Source: Epithemia pelagica | Lineage: Eukaryota; Bacillariophyta; Bacillariophyceae; Surirellales; Surirellaceae | NCBI GenBank assembly: GCA_946965045.2 | Contig: OX337230.1 | Coordinates: 3,472,001-3,536,000, forward strand | DNA: 64,000 nucleotides | Reading direction: 5' to 3' | Shown: piece by piece, positions 40,852 to 51,955 of the stretch | Layout: each line of letters opens with the position of its first letter | Numbering within the stretch: position 1 is the first letter of the stretch | Notes under the pieces: generated by a model | What the model saw: only the letters and a program-made list of their open reading frames with translations | Databases searched by the model: none | Told to the model about the DNA's origin: nothing | Translations under genes and position numbers: made by a program

Positions 40852-41046
40852 ATGTCGCTTCCCGAGTGGATTCGTCGCTCTATTTGGAGCGATGACAAGA
40901 ACGAGAAAAAAACTGCTTTGTTATTTGTGTATGGAACTCTCAAACGACAGTGCCATTGGCATTCAAAATACCTGTCCGACTCTCAGTTTGTGGAAAGCTT
41001 TTCTTCGAACATACGCCGCGCTCCCAATTGTATGCAGATGATATGA
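40852..41046 (+). pseudogene. Gamma-glutamylcyclotransferase (AIG2)-like N-terminal fragment
   Basis: A 64-codon piece includes 'ALLFVYGTLKRQCHWHSKYL', which matches the 'VYGTLKxG' substrate-binding loop of the GGCT/AIG2 fold near its N-terminus. The rest of the domain is not recovered in any one frame downstream, although 'ESVERTFEEVL'-like residues in another frame suggest decayed continuation to about 41250. It is therefore a gene relic next to the CDC123-like relic. Confidence 0.5.
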
Positions 41047-41325
41047 AGAGTCCGTGGAGAGAACATTTGAAGAAGTACTCTAAACGGAGCAATCACTGGC
41101 TACATCGTCGGATATGCACTATAGTGAAACATTCGCCTTTCGGAGCAATTCACAGTACAATTTATATCGTTACTTCGAAAATAGTCTACAGGGCTTTTTC
41201 CAGTGTGTCTCAGAGCGCTGGCACTGACAATCTGTTTCTATCCCCGACCATTGGGGAAATGGAACTTCAAGCAACGAAAGGTGCTGAATCTATGTTCAGC
41301 AGACGACCTCGATTTACTCCTCCGA

Positions 41326-42231
41326 CTATCGATTACGGTTTTCCCTCTTTTGGGGAGAAATGGTACGATGCACAACGACCGGTACCGAATCGTTGCGCAA
41401 GAAATGACTTCGAAGATTGTGGACGTTTAAAGGATCATGCTTTGTGGTGGAAATGGGGCTGCTTTGTTCAGACCATCGGGACTGTGCAAGCAAATGATCA
41501 TATTCTCCCATTTTTGTGTACAGGAGGCGGTTGGAATGGGACCACTCTTGCGAATGGGAACAAATCCAGTCGACACGGCGAGAAACTTTCTGTGCGGACA
41601 ATACGGCACGGCGGTGCTGTCGTACAAGTGCCTTGATCTTAGGATATACCACGTGCTCTAGGCCCCGTAGTTCTTGGCATTTCGAAAATGTCCAAAAGCA
41701 AAGTTGGATAGATTCCCGCTCATCTTGAAGTGTACTTGCTCTCTGATATTCGGCGCAGTCTCTGAGGCGGCTCTTGACGGACTTGCATGCTCTCTTGAGT
41801 GCTTTTCTATAGGGTCCCTGAAACTTTGTGACCCTGACCATTTCTTGGAGGTGAAGTTTTTGCAGTTCATTCTTTGACCACCACAGTTCCTCCCTAGGAA
41901 CGTCATGTTCTTGTCTGAATGTTTGAATCGAGCAGTGCACGGAGTTTGTAGACTTGTTCAAGTCGAATGACACCGATTTTTGGTTTCCTCTTTGTAGTGT
42001 GTACGTGGATGACGTATGCGCTGGGCGTTTGAGACACGATCTTGCTTTCTTCGCGATCATTGGTCCTTCAGCTTTCTGTTCAACGCAAGGATCCTTGCAT
42101 GGAACAAGCAGCCCATGCCGGAATCTAGAACGAGAGCATAGATCTACATTTGTCGTCAGCCACGAACAGGGGATGTTGATAAAGTCATCGTCATGACCAC
42201 ATGTATACGTTGGAGATTGGATCATGTTCAC
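41326..42231 (-). CDS. Diatom-type 'RGLE' family protein, unknown function
   Basis: This is an intact 301-residue frame. The sequence follows a pattern I associate with a lineage-expanded diatom family: a 'KSVSFDLNKSTNSVH' strand, a 'LWWSKNELQKL' helix start, a Cys/Ala-rich helix, then 'ELRGLEHVVYPKIKALVRQHRRAVLSAQ'. The stop-containing gene at 46696 shows the same order (VRFVPDS, YTDEEY, WIGLE, RREALWEVV). There are no catalytic motifs. Its 3' end lies about 80 bp from the cyclotransferase relic on the other strand. Confidence 0.65.
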   Translation of the reverse strand: MNMIQSPTYTCGHDDDFINIPCSWLTTNVDLCSRSRFRHGLLVPCKDPCVEQKAEGPMIAKKARSCLKRPAHTSSTYTLQRGNQKSVSFDLNKSTNSVHCSIQTFRQEHDVPREELWWSKNELQKLHLQEMVRVTKFQGPYRKALKRACKSVKSRLRDCAEYQRASTLQDERESIQLCFWTFSKCQELRGLEHVVYPKIKALVRQHRRAVLSAQKVSRRVDWICSHSQEWSHSNRLLYTKMGEYDHLLAQSRWSEQSSPISTTKHDPLNVHNLRSHFLRNDSVPVVVHRTISPQKRENRNR

Positions 42232-42568
42232 TGTAGTTTCTTTTTATGTGTGCTTGACAGACTTTGTTTTTGCCGTCTCTCCAATTTGTGACAGAGCAAT
42301 GATCAATGATGCCCTGAGAGCTACTGTATAACCAATAAAGCCGAACTGGTAGGGTCACATAGTTTACTGGTAGGGGTGGATTCGGGGTAACCAGGGCTAG
42401 CTTTGCAGAACATCGGAGAAAAGGAGATTCCAATTTCTAGTTCCGCGATACAATGTTATGGTACAGTATCAAGTCTGGACCAACTACACGAAGTTCGTAG
42501 GACCTTGTGGGACCGGCGTCACTCTCTGATATGAATTTGGTAGCGTATATGGTTTTTGATGAAAAAAG
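42232..42568. other. Upstream region of the RGLE gene
   Basis: Non-coding, with no recognisable feature. Confidence 0.4.
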
Positions 42569-42873
42569 TAGAGGTTGGACCCGCGAGCTCAAATCGATGC
42601 GGGTAGGTGAACCGCGCATCCTAATCATTGCGGGTCCAAATACCCGCGCGTTCCGCAGTTCCGCACTACTATGGGATTTTATGTACTCTGCACATATTTG
42701 ACGTACGGACAGGCAGACCTAGAAAGCACCAAATCAGTGCCCACCGCGTTTACTATGCGTAGGTGCGGGTAGCGCGGATCGGACCCGCCAGTCTCTTTCG
42801 TTGCGGTTCCAGGGATCCGCACCGCGGATCCGCGGATCCGATCCGCAGCACCGCGGTGCGGGTCCCACCTCTA
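42569..42873. mobile_element. 305-bp hAT-type MITE with perfect 8-bp TSD
   Basis: The ends TAGAGGTTGGACCCGC and GCGGGTCCCACCTCTA form the TIR. GAAAAAAG is duplicated on each side (42561-42568 and 42874-42881). The interior is GC-rich with repeated GCGGATCCG-type palindromes and is non-coding. Confidence 0.9.
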
Positions 42874-42881
42874 GAAAAAAG

Positions 42882-44107
42882 AGCACAGCCAAGAATCATT
42901 GATAGAAATCTTCTGTTCTTGTGATGGCCACCCTGGACCTGATTGGTGGCAGGGATGATGTGGGAGTTCTCCATTCTCCCGAAATGAGCTAACTTTTTCG
43001 GGGCTAGACACTGATAACAGACGTGGTAGTTATCCCTGTAAGAACCACGGAGTGATTCATGCCAACTATAAAGGGTGCGATTGGGGGGGTACCTTTGTTC
43101 GTCCGTCATCCGAAAGGAAAAAAATTGTCTCGTATTTTTTCCCAAAGCGCCAGCCGGGTGATATCGCCAGCCTCCCTTCGATCGTTCGCGCCGGTCACGC
43201 CTTGTATTGCTGGGGCCAGGAATCGTCTCACTTTTCGAGCAACACCACAAAAGACGACCATGAGCACACCAAAAACCAAAAGAAAACCATCCAGCCCTAC
43301 GAACGACCACAGTGACAACTTTATGGCCAAAACCATCCACCTTGATCACAAGTGAAGGCGGAATGAATCAAAGGAAGGATGACAACATGAAACATGACAA
43401 TCAACCACTGCAATGAACAATCAACCACTACAATGATGAAGCAACGGTTTGACAGCGTCATCATGGGGTATGTAAGCCCAGGAAGCAGGACAGCGTCATC
43501 ATGGGGTATGTAAGCCCAGGAAGCAGGAAGCCTAAACTAGTAGTGGACTATGCTTTTATCTTTCCCATATACAAAGTGCCAGGAGCTTGTGTTGATACTC
43601 CTAGAGGTGCATGTGTGTGTATTTCATGGTTTGGTGTGTGTGTGTGTGTGATGATTCCGTGAAGCTTGATCCACTACTACGTAAAGAGTACTCGCTTTTG
43701 AAACAGTATAGACTTTAGAGTATAAAATGGGCTTGTAGATTTCTCTGTGCATGTCTCGTCGAGTCTCACGGCTCACGGTTCCTGTTTCCCATTCATGAGC
43801 GCAAGCGGCTAAACAATAGGGCGAAGCCAGTTATTACAGTTGGCTTGGACGTTACAATAATGTGCTAAATCAAAAGAAATTTGAAAGAAATAATTTTTAC
43901 ATTTTTTAGAAAATTTTGGGAATAACCGTATGGACAGCAGACGGGAGGTACCCCCGCAATCGGAGGGATCTTTCGCATTTACGGACAAAACCTTTCTATG
44001 TTCCCTATTGTACATCTGTCTCATTTATTTCGGAGATATGTCTGGCCGCCTCACCAATATGGAGGGGAAATAATGGCGAATAGCAACCAACCAGTATATA
44101 GTAAAGA
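42882..44107. other. Intergenic region with short repeats
   Basis: No gene is supported. It contains a 38-bp tandem duplication (43453-43528) and a short (GT)n run near 43632-43648. Confidence 0.45.
43453..43528 (+). repeat. 38-bp tandem duplication
   Basis: CAGCGTCATCATGGGGTATG...GCAGGA occurs twice head to tail with no visible difference. Confidence 0.95.
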
Positions 44108-44115
44108 GCCCATTC

Positions 44116-44667
44116 TAGGGTTGGGGGAATCTGGTAGCGGGAATTCCATTCCCCTTGGGAATGGGAATTCCCGTTCCCAATTCCCGTCGCCGCCAAAAAG
44201 CCGATGGGAATTCCCAAATGCGACTGCCTACATTATAGTGCGATTTTAAGTATGTGGGTGTCGAAGATATCTTTGAATGATTGTGGATGCCAAATATCTT
44301 TTGTAGTTTGAAAGCACAAAGTCCCACATCAAAGAAAGAAATGGATACTGCTGGTTGCGGTGAGTCGATCGACTTAGAGTTGGAGCGTCTGAAGGACAAC
44401 GATGAGGAGATAGGAGGAGAAGAAGAAGAATGTGTTTGGTTGGAACACAAGAACTCCATCACCCGCATATGGAAGCAGGTGATGATGGCATTGACAGTGA
44501 CTACAACATTGATGAACTCCTTAATTACTAAGATCTCAGCCATGTGCAACCTGCATTACGTGAAAAGGTGTCGTTTTGGGAATTCCACTGGGAATGGGAA
44601 CGTTCCCATTGATATCAATGGGAACGTTCCCAATTCCCGTCGTTGAAATAGCGTTCCCCCAACACTA
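44116..44667. mobile_element. 552-bp hAT-type MITE with perfect 8-bp TSD
   Basis: The left end TAGGGTTGGGGGAA and right end TTCCCCCAACACTA form imperfect TIRs. GCCCATTC is duplicated at 44108-44115 and 44668-44675. GGGAATTCCC- and GGGAACGTTCCC-type palindromes cluster at both ends. A 121-codon frame inside has no recognisable domain. Confidence 0.88.
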
Positions 44668-44675
44668 GCCCATTC

Positions 44676-46695
44676 ACAGTGGACACGGACATGAACCGGT
44701 CACTCGAATCTTACCTCTACTCTAGGCCCTGGGGTTATCACAACATGTACCTCTAGGTAGGTTTCACGGATTGTCATCCTACCTAGTAGTCGAGAAGCAC
44801 ACCTCACTGGGCCCGCTCTTTCTCTTTGCCCATATCATCAGGAAACACCATGCAAATGACCCGACAAGTCCGCCCGGATGTGTATCCTTGTGTCAGTCGA
44901 AAACACATTATAATAATAGTAAGTCTCTCAACAAACGAATTCATATCGGACTGTAGGCAAGACAGGTCCTCGGATCGTGAAATGGCCCTGTACTTGCATG
45001 AGTTGGTCGATTGGTGGATTCTCTCCCAACACACAAGGAATCGTACCATTCGGTGGCCCACTGCGCGGGGAGAGAGACAGATTCCGGTAGTTGGTACATT
45101 GGACCAGACACTCCCAACGAAATTCTCACCATCGCTCTCCACGATCAATCGTGCTTGGCTGCGTTCATTCGTCCCAACCACGTCGATCGAACCTACAGTC
45201 TCTCAACAAACGAACTACAATCGGATTGTAAGCAAGACAGGTCCTCGAATCGTGAAACAGCTCAGTACTTGCACGAGTGGGTCAATTGGTGGATTCTCTC
45301 CCAACACACAACAAGGAATCGTACCATTCGGTGGCCCAATATGCACGAAGAGATCAAAAGATTCTGGTAGCTGGCACATTGGACCGGACACTCCCAAAGA
45401 ATTGGTACGTCTCGGGCCGGAAGGGAAGGACTGTCTGTTTCGTTCGTGTGCCGCTGACTCTTGGATTGGGGGACTCTTGTTCGAAGAATGCCGTGAAACA
45501 ATCACACCTCAGAGTTGTGTGGTGTGGGGACAGCAGTTAGGGTCCGAATTCGACTTCCAAGAGAGTGTTGCTTGTCGCCACCACGGAGAGGATCCAATGG
45601 AATGACTGTTTCGTTCGTTTGCCATTCTTGACTATTGGATTGTTTTTTCCTTGGAAAACTTTTCCACTAAAAAAACCTGCCTCCAGACACCACAACCACA
45701 TCTCATTTGCAGAGTTCCAGGACTGTGAATCCCATTGTCACCATTGTAGGAATGAACAAATTTTTCTTGGGCAAACACAGATACAGATGTGGTCCAGAGT
45801 CACTATTTTGATTGCCAGTCCTCATTCCAATTCGACGAGCCTGTGGACATTGCAACTAGTGGGGGCATGCCGTAGTCCGTAGTAGCAGTAGTAGTCATGC
45901 CGTGTATCCGAGACGGTACTCCCTAGGATGCCCCATCATCACCTTTCGTACAGTTCCTGTTGTTTGGTGAATGTTCCTCTTGTTGTGTGCCTATTAGTTC
46001 TTGTTGTCCAGATTCCGTTCCTGGGCTGGCTCGGTCTGGTGTCCTGCAATCCTGGTAGGAAATCATACTAAAGGGGTTCTCTTCTCTTATTCTCGATTCT
46101 TGCGCTCGAGCAGTGACCCAAACGACAGGGGATTCTTTCAGTCGATCGTCTGTAGAGATCCCTGCTGTCTGTTGCTGTCGGTTTCGGGAAAGGGGTTTGC
46201 CGAGATGTAACTGGGTTTGCCGAGATAACTTTCCAGATTTTTGAATTAATTGTGAGGACACCATTCCAGTTCGAGACTCAATCATTCGTCGGCATCCGAG
46301 ATGTTTGTGTAGTGCCCTCAGTCGTGGCTGCCGTTGAAGCGTGAACGAAACCATTCTTACTTCAAAGGAGATTGGGTAGGGACGGTAGAATTGCCCCTAT
46401 AAGTGATCCAGTCACTCTTGGTGTCCCACAGGGTGGGCCTGGTTTGTCCACCGACAAAAACCGACAAGATAAAAACAAACCCAGTTCTTGCTTCTTGCTC
46501 CTCACAATGGTTTCAGTTTGTCGACGCAACACAATCCGAACCACTTCTCATATCATTATCACCACTTTGTTGTGGCACACAAACACAGATATACACACTC
46601 AAAAGACACCACAAGCAAGACACCACAGGTAAGCAAAAGCAAAAGCAAAACCAACACAGCAAATACTCCTCTCTCTTTCGAATACAACAGTCAGC
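44676..46695. other. 2-kb region with degraded tandem duplication, no intact gene
   Basis: It contains the diverged duplication at 44922-45404. Open frames of 259 codons (44826-45605, +) and 143 codons (45923-46354, -) have no recognisable domain. The first reads through both duplicate copies in different frames, suggesting decayed coding sequence. Confidence 0.45.
44922..45404 (+). repeat. Diverged tandem duplication, unit about 275 bp
   Basis: Copy 1 (44922 to about 45125) and copy 2 (45197 to about 45404) share blocks such as AGTCTCTCAACAAACGAA, GTGGATTCTCTCCCAACACA and GGAATCGTACCATTCGGTGG. Differences include small indels. Confidence 0.9.
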
Positions 46696-47694
46696 ATGGT
46701 ACGAGTGGAGACATCCTCTCTGTTTCGTCGGCTCTTTGTGCCGGATGATTCCAAGCAGCAGTCTTCTTCCCAAACTACCAAGTGGCGTGATTCTTCTCCG
46801 CATGGAACAACAACAACAACAACGATTACTTCGTGGGACGATTCCCTGAGTTCCTTTATCGAAGTCTATCTTCCTTTCAAAGAAAACGAACCAGAAGAAC
46901 CAATCCTCCCCGACAATGAATCACCCCGAGACTGCACTAGCAACAATGGCAACCATAATATAGTCGAATGTGGCGTTTCCAGAAACAAGAGGGTGCGATT
47001 TGTCCCCGACTCTCAAAACTGTTGGTACGACGACGACTCGAGTCTTTATGATAGTGACAAGAATGATGATGATGATGATGATACAAGCATGACTTGTGGT
47101 TGTTGTTGATACACGGACGAGGAATACAAGCAAATGAAGGCTGCCATTCCCCACATGCGGAAACAAATTGCATGGCTGGAACAAGAGGAAGAAAAGCATT
47201 ATCACTACATGTTCTCAAAACAAGAACCAGCATATGGCACCAAGAGAGGCGACATGATGCTACAACAAACAGAAGGGTACATGTCCTTTGCCGATACCTT
47301 GTCCTGGTTGTTTCAGGAAACCAGTCAGGTGTCCCATGTCTTGTGGAATGCCCAACACTTGCTGCACTCCCATTTTTCCACGGACAGTACTAGTAGTAGT
47401 AGTAGTGTTTCGCATCGCCTGTCTCGCTTGTACATGGGATGCAAACTCGACTGGATTGGCTTGGAATATCATTGCGGTAGTCCAACAGTGCGACACGAAA
47501 CCAAGGCCCGTCGCGAGGCCTTGTGGGAAGTCGTTTCCGACATTCAATCGGAATACGAACAAGGCTTGTGGACGGTCGAAGGACGCAATGAGGAATTGGC
47601 CGACTCGTGTCGTCAACTTTCGCAACCCCATGCTTTGTACGCGCAATTGATTGCTCACGCGCAACGTCAAGCTTCGGCCGTGTTTGACGAGTAA
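46696..47694 (+). pseudogene. RGLE-family protein interrupted by one in-frame TGA
   Basis: Two open blocks in the same frame (46696-47106 and 47110-47694) are separated by a single TGA at 47107-47109. Together they give about 332 residues. The first half ends with 'NKRVRFVPDSQNCWYDDDSSLYD' and an Asp run; the second starts 'YTDEEYKQMKAAIPHM' and continues to 'KLDWIGLEYHCGSPTVRHE' and 'RREALWEVVSDIQ'. In the family a Trp normally precedes the YT.EEY stretch, so the TGA is most simply a TGG codon with a G-to-A change. No intron removing the TGA is evident. The related gene at 41326 is intact. Confidence 0.6.
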
Positions 47695-48244
47695 AACCGA
47701 ATCATCATGACGACAACACAGGAGACTGACTGGCAGAAACTGGCAAACAGCAGGGCGTGACTGTGATCGTGGGACCCTAGCGAGAACCAGAGGACGAGGG
47801 ATCGAATTCGAATGACAACGACCACCACCCCAAGACAGTTTGGCCTTGCGGGAAGCGCCCAAGTGCATCAAGCCCGGTCCGTGGACTACAAAGTTTGTTG
47901 GCTACGGATGGCGATGCGAAGAGGACTTTCTTTGTTCCTCAAACTATCACCAGTCCAGACCACGCTAAATAACGGCACCACACTGGGTCTGAGCACCTCT
48001 GATGGTGCTCTCGTTTGGAACGCGAAGCCTTGGCACGATGCATCATGTGGGATTTGAGGAGCGTGTCCGTTCCATTCCATTGAAGAGTATGTGTGATGGA
48101 TGTCGATCGGTCGAATGTGATGTACCATGTGGGAACGACCCAAAAGGCAGTACAAATTTTCTGATTCTTTGGAAACGAATGAATGAAAACGGACGAAACA
48201 CGTGTGTGTGATTCGTTGGAGTAAGATCTGTTTCATGGTGTATC
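47695..48244. other. Intergenic region upstream of the Kelch gene
   Basis: No gene, RNA gene or repeat is recognised. Confidence 0.4.
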
Positions 48245-49468
48245 ATGGGAGTCTTTCTCGCAATCACCGCCCGCAAGATGACACAAAATACCGTGGCATC
48301 GCTGGGAAAAGGATTTTTTACCTGTTCCAAATCCACAATGGATATCCACGAACAAGCGTTCTTGTCTGGATTGGTTTTTACCCATGACCAAGACAAAATA
48401 GAACCGCAATGGAGGCCACAGACTAGGCCTCCCAGTGAGAGAGGGTGCCGTTCCTACCATGCGTCGGTTGTTGTGAAGTATCCAGACACGACCCGCGACG
48501 AGAATGTGGTGATAACGGGAGGTTATACAAGAGGCTTTATGAGTGAAACAAAGTGGACCATTGTCTTCAACGTTGGTAGTGGAGAGTGGCAACACGGACC
48601 TTGTATGCAAGAATATCGATATCGTCACGCATCTGTGGTATGCAATGGTGCTATTTACGCCATTGGCGGGCGCGGGGACTTCATTTCTAATGATAGCATT
48701 GAACGTATCAATATCAGGGATTTGCTTGGTCCCTCATCTTCCAGCAACGAAACGGATGGATGGACGATGTTGACGTGTCGTTTGACTACCGGACGGGAAG
48801 GGTGTGCCGCTGCTGTTGTACGTGACAGATTTATTGTTGTGGCGGGGGGATGGAATGGAAGCGATACTGTATCATCAGTGGATATCATCGACACACTATC
48901 CGGAAATCCATGTTCGGTCATAGCTGGACCATTGTTGAAAGTAGCTCGAAGCATGTTTGGAATGGGTGTGGTTGGTGAATGCTTATATGTTGTTGGTGGG
49001 AAAGTTGGCACGGAATTTGATACGGAAGATCGTGTGACGAAGTCAGTCGAATACCTGGAGTTTGATGGCTTGTTGGACAATACAGCGAGTAGTGCAACAA
49101 CTGTTTTCCCTTTTTCCAAATCGTGGACGGTTCATAGCGATCTCAGTCTGAACACTCCTCGTAAGCTACATGCTGTAGTCCAAGTGGGCTCCTGTCTTGT
49201 TGTTGCAGGAGGATTGACGAACGGCAATGACCCCTTACGTTCTGTGGAAGTTTTAGATACTTTGAAAAGTATTGTTTGGAAGCTTCCTCAGTTGAGACAT
49301 GGGCGGTCTGAAAAGGGGAGAGATGGTTGTAGCATGGTTTACTTGTCGAGGGGTGCCACTCTGATTGATCCGTGTGATCCGTTAGATTTGTGGCAAACAC
49401 TTTCTCTTGGGGACAAGAACAGTTGGCTGTTTGCTCGTTTGTTGGCGTCTGTCAAAGTTCCCATCTGA
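48245..49468 (+). CDS. Kelch-repeat protein
   Basis: This is an intact 407-residue frame. At least five Kelch-type blades are visible, each with the hydrophobic strand and Gly-Gly pair: 'NVVITGGYTR', 'GAIYAIGGRGDF', 'RFIVVAGGWNGSD', 'ECLYVVGGKVGTE' and 'SCLVVAGGLTNGND'. Each is followed by a 'V..l....W' strand such as 'SVEVLDTLKSIVWKLP'. The repeats should fold as a beta-propeller, usually a protein-interaction platform. No BTB, F-box or other partner domain is present. The N-terminal 80 residues are unassigned. Confidence 0.8.
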   Translation: MGVFLAITARKMTQNTVASLGKGFFTCSKSTMDIHEQAFLSGLVFTHDQDKIEPQWRPQTRPPSERGCRSYHASVVVKYPDTTRDENVVITGGYTRGFMSETKWTIVFNVGSGEWQHGPCMQEYRYRHASVVCNGAIYAIGGRGDFISNDSIERINIRDLLGPSSSSNETDGWTMLTCRLTTGREGCAAAVVRDRFIVVAGGWNGSDTVSSVDIIDTLSGNPCSVIAGPLLKVARSMFGMGVVGECLYVVGGKVGTEFDTEDRVTKSVEYLEFDGLLDNTASSATTVFPFSKSWTVHSDLSLNTPRKLHAVVQVGSCLVVAGGLTNGNDPLRSVEVLDTLKSIVWKLPQLRHGRSEKGRDGCSMVYLSRGATLIDPCDPLDLWQTLSLGDKNSWLFARLLASVKVPI

Positions 49469-50209
49469 CAAGACTTAACGACTCGAATCAAAACTCCCCA
49501 TAGTCTGTCAAAGGATTGGGATCCCAGCAAACTTTACGAACAGTTCAGACTTATAACAACTATCTCATACTGTTGTTTCTTGGGTCGTTTCGTATGTGGT
49601 GGAGGAAGCTGTTGTGGATGTCAATGATTCTTGCTACTCGGCACATCCCCCAAACGTCCACCCTGGGTGGGTGCGGGGTGAGAGAGGAGTAAGATGATTT
49701 TCATCTGTATAGTGTGCCAGTAGACTCCTTTCTCGTATGAAGTTGCTTTCGAGATAAGCATTAATTGTCACTTGTGTGTTCTATAGTGCTCTATTGGAAG
49801 CGGTGATTCGGTTGTCGTAGAAAGGGGTCGTCGTCGTAGGAAAACGAGTCGTCCTCTCTGGTTTCGATTTTCATCGATTGTCTTGCTGTGGCACCTCCTA
49901 TCCAGCACCGCTCGACGGAGTAGCACCAAGAAGACAATGTTTGAGTTTCATGAATTTGTGTGTCTCCCGTGAAAACCGTGTCCCAAAGTGTCTGTCTCCA
50001 GTCCAATATCGAGCGCCGATCGTTCTCTCGTCGTTGTTGTTGTTGTTGTTGGATCATTCATGGTCTCGTGTGAAAGAGACCAAACGGTGCGCTATCCTCT
50101 TGTTGGGTCATGCTGTGCCATATCCCAGTGTCGTGTTCGTGTGTGTCCCCCGGTTGTTGTTACCGGCCCAATAGGCCGCGCACCTTGCGATGGCCCGCGG
50201 CCCTCCAAG
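49469..50209. other. Intergenic region
   Basis: Only short unsupported frames are seen, and no repeat. Confidence 0.4.
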
Positions 50210-51955
50210 TTACCGAGGGACAAGGGTACACAGTAGGAAATCGCCCGCCACTTGCCACAATCCCAGTGCCGACGCTCCCAAAAAGAATTCCAACGATCCT
50301 CCAATGGCCGCCAAGAGTTGCGCCGTTGTCATGGCGGGAGATTCCGTCCACAATTCATATTCCAAGGCGGCGAAATTGACCGTCACTTCCATAAAATTTT
50401 GCGCATAATACTCCTTGGCTTGAGTCACTTGTCCGTTCGTAATGTTGGGATTTTGTTCCATGCTGCGAAACACGGTATCAGCATAGACCACATCCGAGAC
50501 TTGCGCATGATATTGTGTTTCGAAACAGGGTGGTCCTTGACAGGCAGCATGACATATGGCATGCTGGGACGGCAAACTGCCAGTGTCATGTCGTCTTGAC
50601 AGTACCTCCTGGACACAGGCTTGATTAACTGCACCACACAGCGGCAAGGAGGATGGATTGTTGGGTGGTTTGGTACTCATCCACGGATCTGTGCTGAATG
50701 CATCGACAAGGTCCTGGTCCTTCATGGTATCGCTCTGGTTGTTGTTGTTGCTGCTGTCGATATCTCCCCAAGCTCGACAGTGACACTCGCTTCGAATCGT
50801 CTGATACCGGCATTACCATTGACACGCACCTTGTGTCAATGTCGACGATGAATCATTCTTGTCATTCTCAATACGACAATGTCGCCAGGGATCTGTCGTT
50901 TCCCGAATCCACGTGGTTTGTGTCAAGCCCACCACGGCACCTTTTCCGGGAGCAACCGTGACAAAGGGGAGACCGTCATAAATAGGCATGCCGCCATGAG
51001 ATGATGGTTGTTGTTGTTGTTGTTGCACATAGACGCGAATGCCCGCCGCCCGGATTCCGTCGTGCACAACATGGGCATCGGATTGATTCAAATGGACATA
51101 AAATTCCAAACCTCCAAAAAATCCCGTCCGCAAGACGCGTTCCGAGGTGGTAAACATCCAACAAATGCCATGCGGTGTCATGCGAGGACGCCAGGCTTGA
51201 TAGAATTGCGTTTCATTCAAGGTTTTGTCATTAAAGGTGGTGAAAAAGAAAAAGTCGGTCAACCGAGGTGACACTTGAACAAGTTCCCATTCCGATGTGG
51301 CTTCCCACGTGTCTCGAGTCATGTTATTAACGTCGTTGTCGTTGCTCGAATTGGCCGATAGCCGTTCCAAATATTCAGTGCGTCGCCATTTGGATTGCGT
51401 GTGCCAATTGCAGACTGTGACTTGCGGAAATTCGAGGGAGGATGGTGGAACAACGGTTTCCCGATCCTTGACAATGGCATAGGTTCGGTATTCCCGAATA
51501 AGAGCCATCATTTGCCAAGTCATGACACCAGCCGAGGCCAACACCAAGAACAATCATAGGGCTCGTTTCCATCGTTTCCACTGTTGTGCATTGACAATTT
51601 CTGGAATGCCATGCAAGGTCGTTTCGTGTTGTCACCATTCCTGCCATACCTCACGGAGCGAAACTTCTTCTTCTTGTTGTTGTTCGTCTTCGTTTGGGTC
51701 ATTCACAAACATTGTCGTTGTTGTAGAAGAACGATTCATAGCGTGGATCCCTGGGTCCTTGTCCTGGTGGGGGTGGTCCTCATTATTTGTTCTCGTCGTC
51801 ATCATCAAGGGTGATGCCTCTTCTTCCACATCCCAATCGTCATCCTTGTGGGAAGGACGTTGCTGGTGCTTGTCGTTCTTGGTGCTGGATCCGTCGGAAT
51901 CCACTTGCGATTGTTGCATGGCGTCCCTTTGTGCCATCGCCATCGCCATCACCAT
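50210..51955 (-). pseudogene. DEG/ENaC-like channel, copy 4, three nonsense codons
   Basis: One reading frame covers the whole gene, with no frameshift but three stops: TGA at 51632-51634, TGA at 51554-51556 and TAA at 50813-50815. Around them the family pattern is clear: '(stop)QHETTLHGIPEIV' at the His-Gly motif; 'QQWKRWKRAL(stop)LFLVLASAGVMTWQ' at TM1, where paralogues have Trp; 'FPQVTVC'; 'CQW(stop)CRYQTIRSECHC', where paralogues have a CxxxC pair; and TM2 'LLAAIGGSLEFFLGASALG' with a GAS filter. It ends with a stop right after 'TLVPR', slightly earlier than the paralogues. The pattern suggests recent loss of function. Confidence 0.85.

Noticed and set aside
45923-46354. 143-codon minus-strand frame
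   Set aside because: It has no domain, no homologous pattern and no splice or promoter support. It may be coding, but I cannot support it.
50210-51955. TGA recoding (selenocysteine or Trp) to rescue channel copy 4
   Set aside because: A TAA is also present in the same frame, and TGA is used as a normal stop by the intact paralogue at 27646.
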